From: Desulfobacter hydrogenophilus
Lineage (GTDB): Bacteria > Desulfobacterota > Desulfobacteria > Desulfobacterales > Desulfobacteraceae
Length of the DNA stretch: 64,000 nt
Reading direction: 5' to 3'
Assembly (NCBI RefSeq): GCF_004319545.1
Contig: NZ_CP036313.1
Coordinates: 4,881,001 to 4,945,000, forward strand
Positions 26,053-35,604 of this stretch are shown in pieces. The notes under the pieces were generated by a model that worked only from the letters and a program-made list of their open reading frames with translations, ran no database searches and was not told the origin of the DNA. Position 1 is the first letter of the stretch, and each line of letters starts with the position of its first letter. Both the position numbers and the translations under genes were made by a program.

Positions 26053-27069
26053 TCATGCCTCCCTTTGTCCCATGGGTTGGGGAATGGTCCAGCGGTTGAT
26101 CAGCGGGGTCATAGCATTCATGATCAGCACGGCAAACATCACACCTTCCGGATAACCGGAAAAAAGGCGGATAACCATGATCAGACAACCGGTACCCACG
26201 CCGAAAATCATTTTCCCTTTAGCAGTTAACGGAGATGTCACGGGATCCGTGGCAATGAAAAATGCACCAAACATCAGTGCGCCTGCAAACAGATGGTGCA
26301 ACAGGAACACCCCTTGATATCCCCCTGCGATGTCCGTAATTGCCGCGATCAGGGCAACGGTTATCAAAATACTTGCAGGAATCTGCCAGGAAGCGGTTTT
26401 TCTATAAATCAGATAAAGCCCCCCTATAATGCAGGCAATGGCACTCACCTCACCGACGGACCCGTTGGTAACACCCATAAACAATGGAGCAATACCGGTA
26501 TGAACGCCATTGAACTTCAATGCACTCAACGGTGTTGCCCCGGACACGGCATCCACCAGTCCAGTTACATTTTCATAGGCACCTGCCCCCATGAGCTGTG
26601 CAAAGGCAATCATGACAAAAGCCCGCCCAACCATGGCAGGATTGAATATGTTCATGCCAACGCCGCCGAATATGATCTTGCCGATCCCGATGCCGACGAC
26701 CGAGGCTAAAGCCCCCACAAACCAGGGGGCTGACCCCGGCATGGAAAGGCCTAAAATGATGCCCGTAACTATGGCGGAGCAATCTTTTAACGTAAAAAAT
26801 TTGCCCCTCATTCGGACAAAGAGATATTCCGCAGCAAGGCAGACCGCCACACAAACAAGAATCTGTTTAAGGGCATAAAACCGAAATAAATAAAGAGATA
26901 CGACAATGGCAGGTGACAGCCCAATGATCACATCGACCATCATCCTTTGTGTGCTCGCCCTGCTATCTGAAATATGCGGGGACGGGGCCACGTGGATGAA
27001 GGGCGGCTTTCGCCCGGGCCTGTTTTCATGCGACATGGCTGAATCTATCTGTCTATTTGTGTCTGACAC
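26053..27069 (-). CDS. rnfD: Rnf complex membrane flavin subunit RnfD
   Basis: The 338-residue protein starts at a GTG preceded by AAGGAAC. About 35 polar residues precede nine or ten hydrophobic segments. VDAVSGATPLSALK (about 172-185) is the covalent-FMN motif of RnfD. NIFNPAMVGRAFVMIAF and ATDPVTSPLTAKGK are further family marks. It lies in the ion-translocating membrane core. A 128-bp gap separates it from rnfC and contains only a 24-codon frame (MPEIGFGPLRYAVQALEGKK and four more residues) of doubtful value. Confidence 0.95.
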   Translation of the reverse strand: MSDTNRQIDSAMSHENRPGRKPPFIHVAPSPHISDSRASTQRMMVDVIIGLSPAIVVSLYLFRFYALKQILVCVAVCLAAEYLFVRMRGKFFTLKDCSAIVTGIILGLSMPGSAPWFVGALASVVGIGIGKIIFGGVGMNIFNPAMVGRAFVMIAFAQLMGAGAYENVTGLVDAVSGATPLSALKFNGVHTGIAPLFMGVTNGSVGEVSAIACIIGGLYLIYRKTASWQIPASILITVALIAAITDIAGGYQGVFLLHHLFAGALMFGAFFIATDPVTSPLTAKGKMIFGVGTGCLIMVIRLFSGYPEGVMFAVLIMNAMTPLINRWTIPQPMGQREA

Positions 27070-27197
27070 GTTTTGTTCCTTGTATCAATTGATCTTTTGT
27101 TTTTATATTAATCCGAATTTAGCCGGATTCGTTCTTCTTTCCTTCAAGTGCCTGAACAGCATAACGCAACGGTCCAAAGCCGATTTCAGGCATAAAG

Positions 27198-28571
27198 TCA
27201 ACGACGTTCCCAGGCGTTTAGCTGGGCCTTGCCCTCACGAATCAACTGGACCAGATTCAACTTTGCCGGACATACATAGGAACAGCTCCCGCATTCAACA
27301 CAGGCACGAATATGGTATTGTCCGGCAAGCTCGGGATTCTTATACCGGGCCGCTAACGCCAGCTTTGTGGGCACAAGGTTCATGGGACAGGCGTCCACAC
27401 AGCGCCCGCAACGCACGCAATGGGTCTCCTCTGCCTTGCGGACCTCGTCATGGGTAAGGATCGTCAGCCCTGATGAGCCCTTGGTTACGGGGGCAGACAG
27501 ATCTGAGAATGAAAAGCCCATCATGGGGCCGCCGGAAATAATCCGGGCTGCATCCGGCGTCAGTCCGCCGCAGAAGTCAACAACCTGAGCCAAAGAGACC
27601 CCTATGGGCACAAAAATATTCTTCGGGTTGCAGATCCCACGGCCGGAAACACTGATCACCCTGTGTGTCATGGGAATGTCCTTGATAATGCTGCGGGCGA
27701 CTGTAGCCATGGTTTGCACATTACTAATGGCAACACCCGCATCAGCCGGCAGACCTCCCAACGGAATCTCAAGACCCAGCACTGCTTTTACAAGATGCTT
27801 TTCACTTCCCTGGGGATATTTGGTCTTAAGCACGGCAACCTGCACCACAGTCTTCCGGGCTGCATCTTGAAGGTGTCTTATTGCCTCGGGTTTATTGTCC
27901 TCAACACAAATGACAATTTCCCTGGCTGAAACAGCCCTTCCCGCCAAAAGCGCGCCGGTCACGATAGCCTCAGGTGCCTCAACCATCAGCCTGTAATCAC
28001 AGGTTAGATATGGCTCGCACTCGCACCCGTTCACCATTAAGGTATCAATCATCCGGGTATCATTGGGCATCACCTTGACATGGGTGGGGAACGCGGCCCC
28101 GCCTAAGCCCACTATACCGGACGCCTGAATCTTTTTCACAATGTCCATGGGCTCGTAATCGGTAAAGCAGTCCTTGGGCCTGGGCCATTGTGTAAATCTC
28201 ACATCTTCCCAGATTCTTTCCGGGGGGATCTGCTCCCCTTCCGCCTGGATGGCGATAGCGTCAAGACGCCTGCCGTTGGGCAGGGTTACCTTTATATTTC
28301 TTTTAACTTTTCCGGCAATTGGCGCGTGAAGTGAGGCGGAAACAAAGGCTTCTCCCTTACCAACCATCTGCCCGTAACTAACCGTTTCCCCGGACTTGAC
28401 AATCTGCTTGCAGGGCACCCCAAGATGCTGAAGCAACGGTAACGTCACTGTTCCGGGTGTTTCCATCACTTCAACAGCCATATTGGCGGACAACGCTTTA
28501 TTATCCGGAGGGTGAATCCCATGGGGAAAACTGCCGGTTCCCGGAAATCCCTTTAATCTAAATAAACCCAT
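27198..28571 (-). CDS. rnfC: Rnf complex NADH/ferredoxin subunit RnfC
   Basis: The 457-residue protein is the soluble peripheral subunit. GVVGLGGAAFPTHVK-type nucleotide-binding region lies at about 150-165 (IVGLGGAAFPTHVKV), followed by the FMN-binding NGCECEPYLTCDYR. Two ferredoxin motifs lie at the C-terminus: CVRCGRCVDACPMN (about 386-399) and CVECGSCSYVCPAK (about 425-438). The N-terminal barrel-sandwich region contains LLQHLGVPCKQIVKSGETV. It is the first gene of the operon and oxidises or reduces NAD(H). Confidence 0.96.
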   Translation of the reverse strand: MGLFRLKGFPGTGSFPHGIHPPDNKALSANMAVEVMETPGTVTLPLLQHLGVPCKQIVKSGETVSYGQMVGKGEAFVSASLHAPIAGKVKRNIKVTLPNGRRLDAIAIQAEGEQIPPERIWEDVRFTQWPRPKDCFTDYEPMDIVKKIQASGIVGLGGAAFPTHVKVMPNDTRMIDTLMVNGCECEPYLTCDYRLMVEAPEAIVTGALLAGRAVSAREIVICVEDNKPEAIRHLQDAARKTVVQVAVLKTKYPQGSEKHLVKAVLGLEIPLGGLPADAGVAISNVQTMATVARSIIKDIPMTHRVISVSGRGICNPKNIFVPIGVSLAQVVDFCGGLTPDAARIISGGPMMGFSFSDLSAPVTKGSSGLTILTHDEVRKAEETHCVRCGRCVDACPMNLVPTKLALAARYKNPELAGQYHIRACVECGSCSYVCPAKLNLVQLIREGKAQLNAWERR

Positions 28572-28733
28572 AAATTCCTGTACACCTTGTTTCTGATCTA
28601 CCTAATACAACGCCTAAAAGACAGTCTTTAAAAAAATCCATAAAAAAAGAATGTAGAATTCCAGATTTTTTAATTTTTATCAAGCCCCAAATTTTAAAAA
28701 ATAAATACTTGTTAATTGGGACTAAAAACCAAG

Positions 28734-29624
28734 CTATTGAACCACCCAGACAACGTGATTCTCAGCATGTCTGAAAATTCTATTGCCAACCCGCATCAAA
28801 AACAGTCTTTTCAGAGTTGAAAGCCCGCGCCGACCGATAACAATGGTTCCGTAACCTCCATAGCGGGCCTTATTAAGAATGCACAGGGTGGGATTTTTTT
28901 CTCCTTCTACGATTTCAAAGGAGACCTGATCTTCAGAAAAGCCGGCCTCCAACAGATACGCCACAGATAAATCAAACATTTCAGATGATTTTTTCTGATT
29001 TGACAACAAACGAGAACGATGTTGTGAATAACATAACAGTAACTTACAGTCCTGTATATTAATCATTGAACTTAAAGATTTCACCGCTTTTGTAATGGCC
29101 CGGGTGCCATCAAAGGCGATAAGAATATTCTTATGGGCAGGTTTTTTACCCACCACAATCAACGGAATATTCCTTATTTTTCCAAGCAGTCTCACGGGTA
29201 AACTGTTAACAAAAAAATCCTTAACTGCACTCTGCCCCTTGCGCCCCATGACCAACGCATCATATCCGAGTTGAGACTCTTCAACAATATCCCTGGCAAT
29301 CCCCTGTTTTTTAATGTGTACCCGGGTTTGAATGGCATTGGCAGGAAAGCCTAAATCCAAAAGCAGATTTTTTGCCTTTTCCATGCCCATATTAATATTT
29401 TTTTTTCTTTGTGCCATACTGGCCCGAATTTCAGATGTCCGGAAGCAATAATCAAGGTTTTTTCTCATATGCCAAAAAGACCTGGGAATTTTTGTTTCAA
29501 CATAAAAAATAACCACTTCGGTTCTGTCCTTTGGAAAAGTTTCTCCAACATACTCGAGCGAATCTACTGCAAAGTGGGAGTTGTCATAAGCAAGCAAAAG
29601 TTTAATTTTTCTTGGCTCTATCAT
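28734..29624 (-). CDS. Tandem universal stress protein
   Basis: The 296-residue protein holds two UspA domains. The first (about 7-160) ends with the nucleotide-loop pattern YDALVMGRKGQSAVKDFFVNSLPVRLLGKI; the second (about 165-296) ends with YGTIVIGRRGLSTLKRLF. Both GxxG-loops look ATP-binding. Such proteins are induced by stress and starvation; targets are unknown. It is a single gene, divergent from the flavodoxin gene with 126 bp between. Confidence 0.88.
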   Translation of the reverse strand: MIEPRKIKLLLAYDNSHFAVDSLEYVGETFPKDRTEVVIFYVETKIPRSFWHMRKNLDYCFRTSEIRASMAQRKKNINMGMEKAKNLLLDLGFPANAIQTRVHIKKQGIARDIVEESQLGYDALVMGRKGQSAVKDFFVNSLPVRLLGKIRNIPLIVVGKKPAHKNILIAFDGTRAITKAVKSLSSMINIQDCKLLLCYSQHRSRLLSNQKKSSEMFDLSVAYLLEAGFSEDQVSFEIVEGEKNPTLCILNKARYGGYGTIVIGRRGLSTLKRLFLMRVGNRIFRHAENHVVWVVQ

Positions 29625-29750
29625 GAATTTATATTACCTTATTATGGTTTTTGATTATACAACCCATGTGACAGAATAACTGTCGATATAACGTAATAAA
29701 AATTTAAACAAGTAAATTCAAGTAAATTCAAAATAAACAGGGATAAAAAA

Positions 29751-30182
29751 ATGGGAACCATACTTATTGTGTATTCATCCAGAGTAGACGAAACAAAGGG
29801 AATAGCAGAATTAATCGCAGAGGGCGCTCGTCAGTCAGGGCACCAGGTGCAGGTTAAAACCGCTAAACAGATAGAAACCGAAAAAGATTTAACAGGTTTC
29901 GATGCTTACGTCTTCGGTTCCCCCACCTATCACGGAGAAATGCTGCCTTCCATGAAACAGGTTTTATTCATGGCTGAACACGCAAAGCTTGAGGACAAGC
30001 CGGGTGGCGCCTTTGGTGCGTATGGATGGAGCGGCGAGGCCAATAAAAGAATATTTGATACAATGAATTATATTTTCAAAATGAAAATGGCCTCCGGCCC
30101 TTTGATGATCAAGGCATCCTGGGTCGAAGACGGCGTTGACACCGCACAAGCCTACGGAAAAGAGATTGCTGAAATGATATAG
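29751..30182 (+). CDS. Flavodoxin-domain protein
   Basis: The 143-residue protein is a single flavodoxin domain. The phosphate loop is VYSSRVDETKGIAELI, which lacks the usual TxTGNT, and a second flavin loop is SPTYHGEMLPSMKQVL, like the SPTYxG loop of the C-terminal domain of FprA diiron proteins. KPGGAFGAYGWSGEANKRI is the third contact. This is most like a free-standing FprA flavodoxin part. An electron-carrier role in the anaerobic cell, possibly oxygen defence, is inferred. Confidence 0.86.
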   Translation: MGTILIVYSSRVDETKGIAELIAEGARQSGHQVQVKTAKQIETEKDLTGFDAYVFGSPTYHGEMLPSMKQVLFMAEHAKLEDKPGGAFGAYGWSGEANKRIFDTMNYIFKMKMASGPLMIKASWVEDGVDTAQAYGKEIAEMI

Positions 30183-30788
30183 TGTGTTCAACTCTCCTTC
30201 TGAGTCAATAAATTCAGGAGGGGGGAATAAATCCCGAGTCACCACAATACGCCCTTCCTGCTCGGCGATGTCGGTAATTTATGCATCCTCATAAGAAGAG
30301 GAACAGCAGACATCAAAAGTTGACTCAACTGCGCCGACCGACGGTATGCCGCCAGTCAGGCCGACAAAATAAAAATCAGCGGGCCAGCGGTCAAACACGG
30401 CTGCCGTTTTCTGTGTGGGGCACACCATATGATTCCACAATATCTTTAACAGATCAAGGAGGCTCAAGGGAACCACAATAAATTTGTGGAATGATTTTGA
30501 TTTTCCAATTTGAAGCTCAATGATCAGCTCAGACCTCTGTTAGTCTCCACTGCCGGGGGCTTATCCCATCGCCTGTCAGTTCGCCTTACACGCCAATTCA
30601 GGGCATGGTGACTCATATCAGGCTCAACTTGTCGTGGTTTAGATGCTGAAAAATCGGCTCAAAACGGCGCGGTTAAATGCAGAAGGTTGACCGAAAATTC
30701 GGATAGCCCTCTCCACGGTGATGCCGGAAAGATCTCCCCAATTTTAAGGCAAGCAGGTAAGCCTTATTCAAAGGTTTGGACAAACTAC
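30183..30788. other. Degenerate region without a recognisable gene
   Basis: A minus-strand frame (30279-30476) contains WPADFYFVGLTGGIPSVGAV and may be a gene scrap; no start signal or family is visible. The rest has only short frames. Confidence 0.4.
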
Positions 30789-30827
30789 AAAGGCCCCCAG
30801 CAAAAAAGCTGAGAGCCTTTATTTTTT

Positions 30828-30828
<1 letters not shown>
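30789..30828 (+). terminator. Stem-loop with U-tract
   Basis: AAAGGCCCCCAGC (30789-30801) pairs with GCTGAGAGCCTTT (30808-30820), then ATTTTTTT. It ends plus-strand transcription facing the tRNA; on the minus strand it lies just after the tRNA but lacks a U-tract. Confidence 0.7.
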
Positions 30829-30904
<76 letters not shown>

Positions 30905-30916
30905 ACAACGAAAGAG

Positions 30917-30945
30917 AATATAGATCAAAAGGGCTCTTGAGTCAA
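30917..30945 (-). promoter_or_regulatory. Promoter of initiator tRNA
   Basis: On the minus strand TTGACT (30945-30940) and TATATT (30922-30917) are 17 bp apart, 12 bp before the tRNA. Confidence 0.75.
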
Positions 30946-31061
30946 AGTAAAATTAATGAATCTTGTACTTTTTACCTGCTCAAGTGAGTACTGCCGGTAG
31001 AATGAAACTTTTTTTCTGAAATTATCCGCCCAGCATCTATTTGAGCATCGCTGCACGGAAC

Positions 31062-31103
31062 GCTATCGGGATCGAAATATCCATTATTTTCGATCCCGAT
31101 AGC
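31062..31103. terminator. Perfect stem-loop downstream of serA
   Basis: GCTATCGGGATCGAAA (31062-31077) pairs perfectly with its complement at 31088-31103. It lies 24 bp after the serA stop and lacks a strong U-tract on either strand, so it is a candidate terminator or mRNA-stabilising hairpin. Confidence 0.6.
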
Positions 31104-31126
31104 ACTTTTACGAACAACTTACCTTT

Positions 31127-32710
31127 CTATAGCTCAAAGGTGGTCATACTGACCACAAGGTCAAGGTCTTCGATCTCCTTGACCACATTAGCCGGTACCG
31201 GGGTCTCTATTCTTAAGAATATAATATTTCTATCCCCGTCATCCTCACGGCCCACCATCATTCTGGAAATGTTGATGTTGTGCTCGCCTAATTTCAGGCC
31301 GATGGAGCCGATGGAACCAGGTTTATCCACATTATGGATGATAGCCAGATGGCCCTCGGGAATGACCTCTAAACGGAATTTATTAATTCTAACAATCCGG
31401 GCATCATCCTTTCCAAAAATGGTGCCTTCCAGGACATTGGTCTGGGTATCCGTGATCACGATCATCCGAACAAGGTTCAGGAAGTTGCCGGCCTCCTTGG
31501 CGGTGGATTCGGAAATTTTGATCCCCATCTCATTGGCCAGGGAAATGGCATTTACCGAATTGACCTCGTCCCCGACATATTCATTGAGGAGACCCTTTAT
31601 TCCGTTAATGGTCAAAGGTTTGAGATCAAGGTCCGGAAATTTCCCGATGTATTCGATGTTGACCTCCCGCACGCCGCCCTTGGTGATCTGAGCCTGCATT
31701 TTCCCCATTTTTTCCACCAGGTAGAGAAAGGGTTTAAGCTGCTTTAAGACATCCCCGGTCACCGACGGTACATTCACGGCATTGATCACTGTGTCGTTTA
31801 ACAGATAGGCGATAATCTGGTTGGCAGCCGCCACGGAAACATTGGTCTGGGCCTCCTTGGTAGATGCGCCTAAATGAGGCGTGGCAATCACCTGATCCAG
31901 CAGAAGCAGAGGATGGTCTGCGCTCGGGGGCTCGACGGAAAACACATCAAGGGCCGCACCTGCTACCTTTCCTGACTGGATGGCAGCATGCAGGGCTTCT
32001 TCATTGACAATACCGCCCCTGGCACAGTTGACAATCATGACGCCTGTCTTCATTTTTTCAAAGGCCTGGGCGTCCAGTAAGTCAATGGTGGCATCCATTT
32101 TAGGCACATGGATGGTGATATAATCCGACCGGGCATAGAGTTCATCCAACGTCACATATTCGAACCCGGCCTTTTCAATATGTTCCGAAGAGATATTGGG
32201 GTCGTACACAATGACGTTCATGCGCAACCCTTTGGCAAGACCTGCGGCAATGGAACCGATATTTCCGAAACCCACGACACCCAGGGTCTTGTTGAAAAGT
32301 TCCCGGCCCTGGAGCAGTTTCTTATCCCAGCGCCCGGCTTTCAGGGATGCGGTACCCCGGGGGATATTCCGGGTTAGGGCCATCATCATGGCAATGGCAT
32401 GCTCGGCGGTGGTTACAGTGTTACCGCCCGGGGTATTCATGACGGCAACCCCTTTTTTGGTGGCCGCATCAATGTCCACATTATCCAGACCAATGCCGGC
32501 CCTTGCAATAACCTTAAGATTGCTTGCTGATTCAAGCAGGTCCGCAGTCACCTTGGTGGAACTCCGGATGGCCAAGCCATCGTATTGCCCAATGATCTCT
32601 TTGAGTTCTTCGGGGGAAAGACCAGTATTGACATCGACCTCTATGCCTTCCTGTTTTCTGAAAATATCAATGCCGGACTCATCCATTTTATCACTGATCA
32701 GTACCTTCAT
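31127..32710 (-). CDS. serA: D-3-phosphoglycerate dehydrogenase
   Basis: The 527-residue enzyme catalyses the first step of serine synthesis. The substrate/NAD domain includes GIGLDNVDIDAATKKGVAVMN-type residues near 75, the Rossmann motif VVGFGNIGSIAAGLAKGL (about 145-162), the catalytic Arg in NCARGGIVNEEAL, Glu in the FSVEPP region and His in ATPHLGASTKEAQ. A C-terminal intervening domain and an ACT domain (about 455-527, HNVDKPGSIGSIGLKLGEHN) make it the long, serine-regulated type. It overlaps the serC stop by one base, so the two are one operon. Confidence 0.96.
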   Translation of the reverse strand: MKVLISDKMDESGIDIFRKQEGIEVDVNTGLSPEELKEIIGQYDGLAIRSSTKVTADLLESASNLKVIARAGIGLDNVDIDAATKKGVAVMNTPGGNTVTTAEHAIAMMMALTRNIPRGTASLKAGRWDKKLLQGRELFNKTLGVVGFGNIGSIAAGLAKGLRMNVIVYDPNISSEHIEKAGFEYVTLDELYARSDYITIHVPKMDATIDLLDAQAFEKMKTGVMIVNCARGGIVNEEALHAAIQSGKVAGAALDVFSVEPPSADHPLLLLDQVIATPHLGASTKEAQTNVSVAAANQIIAYLLNDTVINAVNVPSVTGDVLKQLKPFLYLVEKMGKMQAQITKGGVREVNIEYIGKFPDLDLKPLTINGIKGLLNEYVGDEVNSVNAISLANEMGIKISESTAKEAGNFLNLVRMIVITDTQTNVLEGTIFGKDDARIVRINKFRLEVIPEGHLAIIHNVDKPGSIGSIGLKLGEHNINISRMMVGREDDGDRNIIFLRIETPVPANVVKEIEDLDLVVSMTTFEL

Positions 32711-33798
32711 TATTTGGCCTCCTTTTGAAACACTTCCATAAATGCCACCAGGGCTTTAATACCCTCCATGGTGGCGGCATTATAAATAGAAGCCCTGCAT
32801 CCGCCGACAGATCTGTGGCCCTTGAGACCGCCAAGTCCTTTGGCTGTTGCCTCTTTTATAAATTTTTGTTCAAGCTCTTCGCTGGGCAGACGGAAGGTTA
32901 CGTTCATCAGAGACCTTGAGCCCTGGGCTGCTGTGGCCCGATAAAAATTACTTGCCTCCATAAAATCGTATAAAAGCCCGGCTTTTTCCTTATTAAAAGC
33001 TTCCATCTTTTCAAGGCCGCCCATCTCCTCTTCGATCCATTTAAGCACCAGATCAATGGTGTATATCCCAAAGCAGGGTGGGGTATTGTACATGGAATTT
33101 TTTTCTGCATAGGTGGAATATTTGAGCATGGAAGGCAGATCCGGATTGGCTGTTTCCAGAAGGTCTTTACGCAAAATTACCATGCAGGTGCCGGACGGTC
33201 CTAAATTCTTCTGGGCACCGGCGTAGATCATGCTGAATTTTTCCATGGGAAGGGGACGTGAAAAAAAATCGGATGACATATCCGCAATAAGCGGAATCCC
33301 GCCGGTGTCGGGAAAATCGGCAAACTGGGTTCCCTTAATGGTATTGTTGGAGGTGATGTGGACATATTTCGCATCTTTGCTGAAGGGGATATTTTCAGGG
33401 ATATATGAAAAGTCCTTGTCCTCGGAAGAGGCCACGACCACATGTTTTTTATTCTGAATTTTAGCCTCTTTAATGGCTTTTGTAGACCAGGTCCCGGTAT
33501 TAACATAGTCGGCACTTTGATCCCCGGAAAGAAAATTCATGGGAATCATGGCAAACTGTAAAGATGCCCCGCCCTGGAGGAAAAGAACATGATATTGGTC
33601 ATCCAGTCCTAAAAGACGTTTGGTCCGTTCTACGGCATCATTGATAACATCGTCAAAATAGGAAGATCTGTGGCTGATTTCTGTGATGGACATGCCTGAA
33701 TTGCTAAAGTTCAGGAAAGAAGCCTGAATTTCTTCAAGGACAGGCAGAGGCAGGGCCGCAGGGCCGGCATTGAAATTGAAAATTCTTTGGTCTGTCAT
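32710..33798 (-). CDS. serC: Phosphoserine aminotransferase
   Basis: The 362-residue PLP enzyme converts 3-phosphohydroxypyruvate to phosphoserine. It begins FNFNAGPAALPLPVLEEIQ, has VLFLQGGASLQFAMIPMNF in the cofactor-phosphate site and the PLP lysine in SMIYAGAQKNLGPSGTC (about 188-204). The C-terminal GGLKGHRSVGGCRASIYNA is typical. With serA it forms a serine operon; serB is not in the window. Confidence 0.96.
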   Translation of the reverse strand: MTDQRIFNFNAGPAALPLPVLEEIQASFLNFSNSGMSITEISHRSSYFDDVINDAVERTKRLLGLDDQYHVLFLQGGASLQFAMIPMNFLSGDQSADYVNTGTWSTKAIKEAKIQNKKHVVVASSEDKDFSYIPENIPFSKDAKYVHITSNNTIKGTQFADFPDTGGIPLIADMSSDFFSRPLPMEKFSMIYAGAQKNLGPSGTCMVILRKDLLETANPDLPSMLKYSTYAEKNSMYNTPPCFGIYTIDLVLKWIEEEMGGLEKMEAFNKEKAGLLYDFMEASNFYRATAAQGSRSLMNVTFRLPSEELEQKFIKEATAKGLGGLKGHRSVGGCRASIYNAATMEGIKALVAFMEVFQKEAK

Positions 33799-33957
33799 TT
33801 TTTACCTTTCTGTTTATGGGTTATCTTTGTTTTCACTGTCCGTATATGTTTCATTGCCTCAAAACCCAAGGCAATCTGATATCCAACCCTATTCATTAAC
33901 GCCCTCGCAGATGAAAATCAATAGCCTGACCACCTTTATGTAAAAATCATCCCGAAA

Positions 33958-34668
33958 TCATCCCGCCGGTTTGAATTTATCTGAGGTGCATTGAAATCGA
34001 ATCTGCCCGTTCTTCATGGCAAAGATGTCACGGGTGGTTTTTGCAAGGAAATCAAATTCATGGGACACCACGACATATCCCATATCCAGGTCATTGAGTA
34101 AATCGACTATCCGCCTTACGGTCTGCTCGTCCAGACCGGTGGTGGGCTCATCCAACAGCAGAACATCAGGTTCCATGACCAGTACCGTGGCCAGAGAGAC
34201 CAGCTTCTTCTCCCCGCCGGAAAGCTTATATGTGATGCGGTCCTCAAAGCCGTCAAGATCTAAGGCCTGGAGCATTTTTTTTGACAATGCCACCGCTTCT
34301 TTGGGTGTTTTACCGTTGTTCAGCAATCCAAAGGCCACATCCTCGACAACAGTGGGGGAAAACAGCTGGTCATCCGCATTCTGGAATACAAATCCCAGAC
34401 GCTTTCTTGCCTGTTTGAAATCTTTTTCACCTTCCATGGGCTGCCCAAACAGCCGAACAGAACCTGAATCGGGTTTGATCAGACCCATGAGCAAATGCAT
34501 AAACGTGGATTTACCGCTACCATTAGGGCCGATCAATCCCAGGCGCTCCCCTTTGCGCAATTGAAAATTGAGACCGTTCAAAACCTGTCCTTGACCCGGA
34601 TAAGAGAAACTTACGTTTTCCAGATCAATTAAAAATTCATCACATTGAAAGGCATTGGATTCAGCCAT
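33958..34668 (-). CDS. ECF transporter ATPase (CbiO/EcfA type)
   Basis: The 236-residue ATPase has Walker A GPNGSGKSTFMH (about 43-54), LGFVFQNADDQLFSPTVVED (the ECF-type Q-loop, about 91-110), signature LSGGEKKLVSLATVL and Walker B LLLDEPTTGLDE, then VVSHEFDFL. The FQNADDQLF stretch is characteristic of cobalt/nickel and vitamin ECF ATPases. It overlaps the permease gene by 40 bp. No substrate-binding S component or CbiM/NikM is adjacent, so the substrate is not known; nickel is attractive because a NiFeSe hydrogenase lies nearby, but this is inference. Confidence 0.9.
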   Translation of the reverse strand: MAESNAFQCDEFLIDLENVSFSYPGQGQVLNGLNFQLRKGERLGLIGPNGSGKSTFMHLLMGLIKPDSGSVRLFGQPMEGEKDFKQARKRLGFVFQNADDQLFSPTVVEDVAFGLLNNGKTPKEAVALSKKMLQALDLDGFEDRITYKLSGGEKKLVSLATVLVMEPDVLLLDEPTTGLDEQTVRRIVDLLNDLDMGYVVVSHEFDFLAKTTRDIFAMKNGQIRFQCTSDKFKPAG

Positions 34669-35408
34669 TCCATACTCCCCAGTACAATCAGAATTAATGC
34701 CAGGACAACTGATCCGATCCGGTCCAGGCCGGAAAATGAAAATCCGTGGATGCAGTAAAATCTGCCTTTGAATCCCCGGCAGAGCATGGACTGGTATACC
34801 CGGTCCGCCCTTGCCGTCGCACGAACCAGCAGCATCCCAAACAGATAGGCGTAGGTCCGGTAGGTGTGCAAATTGGTTTTGGGCTCAAACCCCCTGACTT
34901 TTATGGCCGTTGCCAGGCGCAAATATTCCTGCTCCAGCACAAACACGTACCGGTAGGCAAGGAGCATCAGATATACAATTTTTTCAGGCATGTGGATGCG
35001 GTTCAAGGCGTTCCCCAAAGTGGCAATGGTCATGGTGGTCACAAGTGAAAGAAAGGCCAACAGGATGGCATTGGATTTAAGTGTGATCTGGGCAGCCAGA
35101 ATCACGCCCTGGACAGAGCCGTCCGCGGGCCCGATACAAAACAGGGGGGTCCCCTCAAAAGTGATGGGCAACAGCACAAAAAGTACCAGATTAAACCCGT
35201 TGATCACCGCCAGTCTTTTTAACGCCTTTTTTAAAGGGATTTGGGACAACCAGATCATTGCCATTGACAGCCCCAGCCCTGCCGCCATAGTGGGAAAGGA
35301 TTTTGAAACGGCCAACAGAAAGGAAAACAGGGTGGCAAACACGATCCGCAACCTCGGATCAAGGCGGTGGAAAATGGAATTTCCACCAGCAAATGCTTCG
35401 CTCAGCAT
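34629..35408 (-). CDS. ECF transporter transmembrane subunit (CbiQ/EcfT type)
   Basis: The 259-residue membrane protein begins FHRLDPRLRIVFATLFSFLLAV, typical of CbiQ/EcfT. It carries the coupling motif region VRGFEPKTNLHTYRTYAYLFG and the second Ala-Arg-Gly-like SMLCRGFKGRF, which bind the ATPase. About five or six hydrophobic segments are present. Just upstream (35474-35418, minus) an 18-codon frame begins MRRMMISTFFGYRRKKRS behind an AGGAAC; it may be a leader peptide or chance. A missing S subunit makes this an orphan AT pair. Confidence 0.88.
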   Translation of the reverse strand: MLSEAFAGGNSIFHRLDPRLRIVFATLFSFLLAVSKSFPTMAAGLGLSMAMIWLSQIPLKKALKRLAVINGFNLVLFVLLPITFEGTPLFCIGPADGSVQGVILAAQITLKSNAILLAFLSLVTTMTIATLGNALNRIHMPEKIVYLMLLAYRYVFVLEQEYLRLATAIKVRGFEPKTNLHTYRTYAYLFGMLLVRATARADRVYQSMLCRGFKGRFYCIHGFSFSGLDRIGSVVLALILIVLGSMEWLNPMPFNVMNF

Positions 35409-35604
35409 AGGAACCCCTTAACTTCTTTTTTTACGCCGATAACCGAAAAAGGTGCTGATCATCATTCTTCTCATTTGGAGTTCCTATCTTTTAATATAAA
35501 GTTGCGATGGATAAAATAAGAAAATTTCTTTATTATTACAAGAGTAAAGATATGCGCCATCTTGACGGCAGTCGGGTTGATATACAATAAAAAGGAGGTC
35601 CCCC

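Noticed and set aside
29751..30182. Complete FprA (diiron plus flavodoxin)
   Set aside because: Only the flavodoxin part is present; no beta-lactamase-like diiron domain is encoded nearby.
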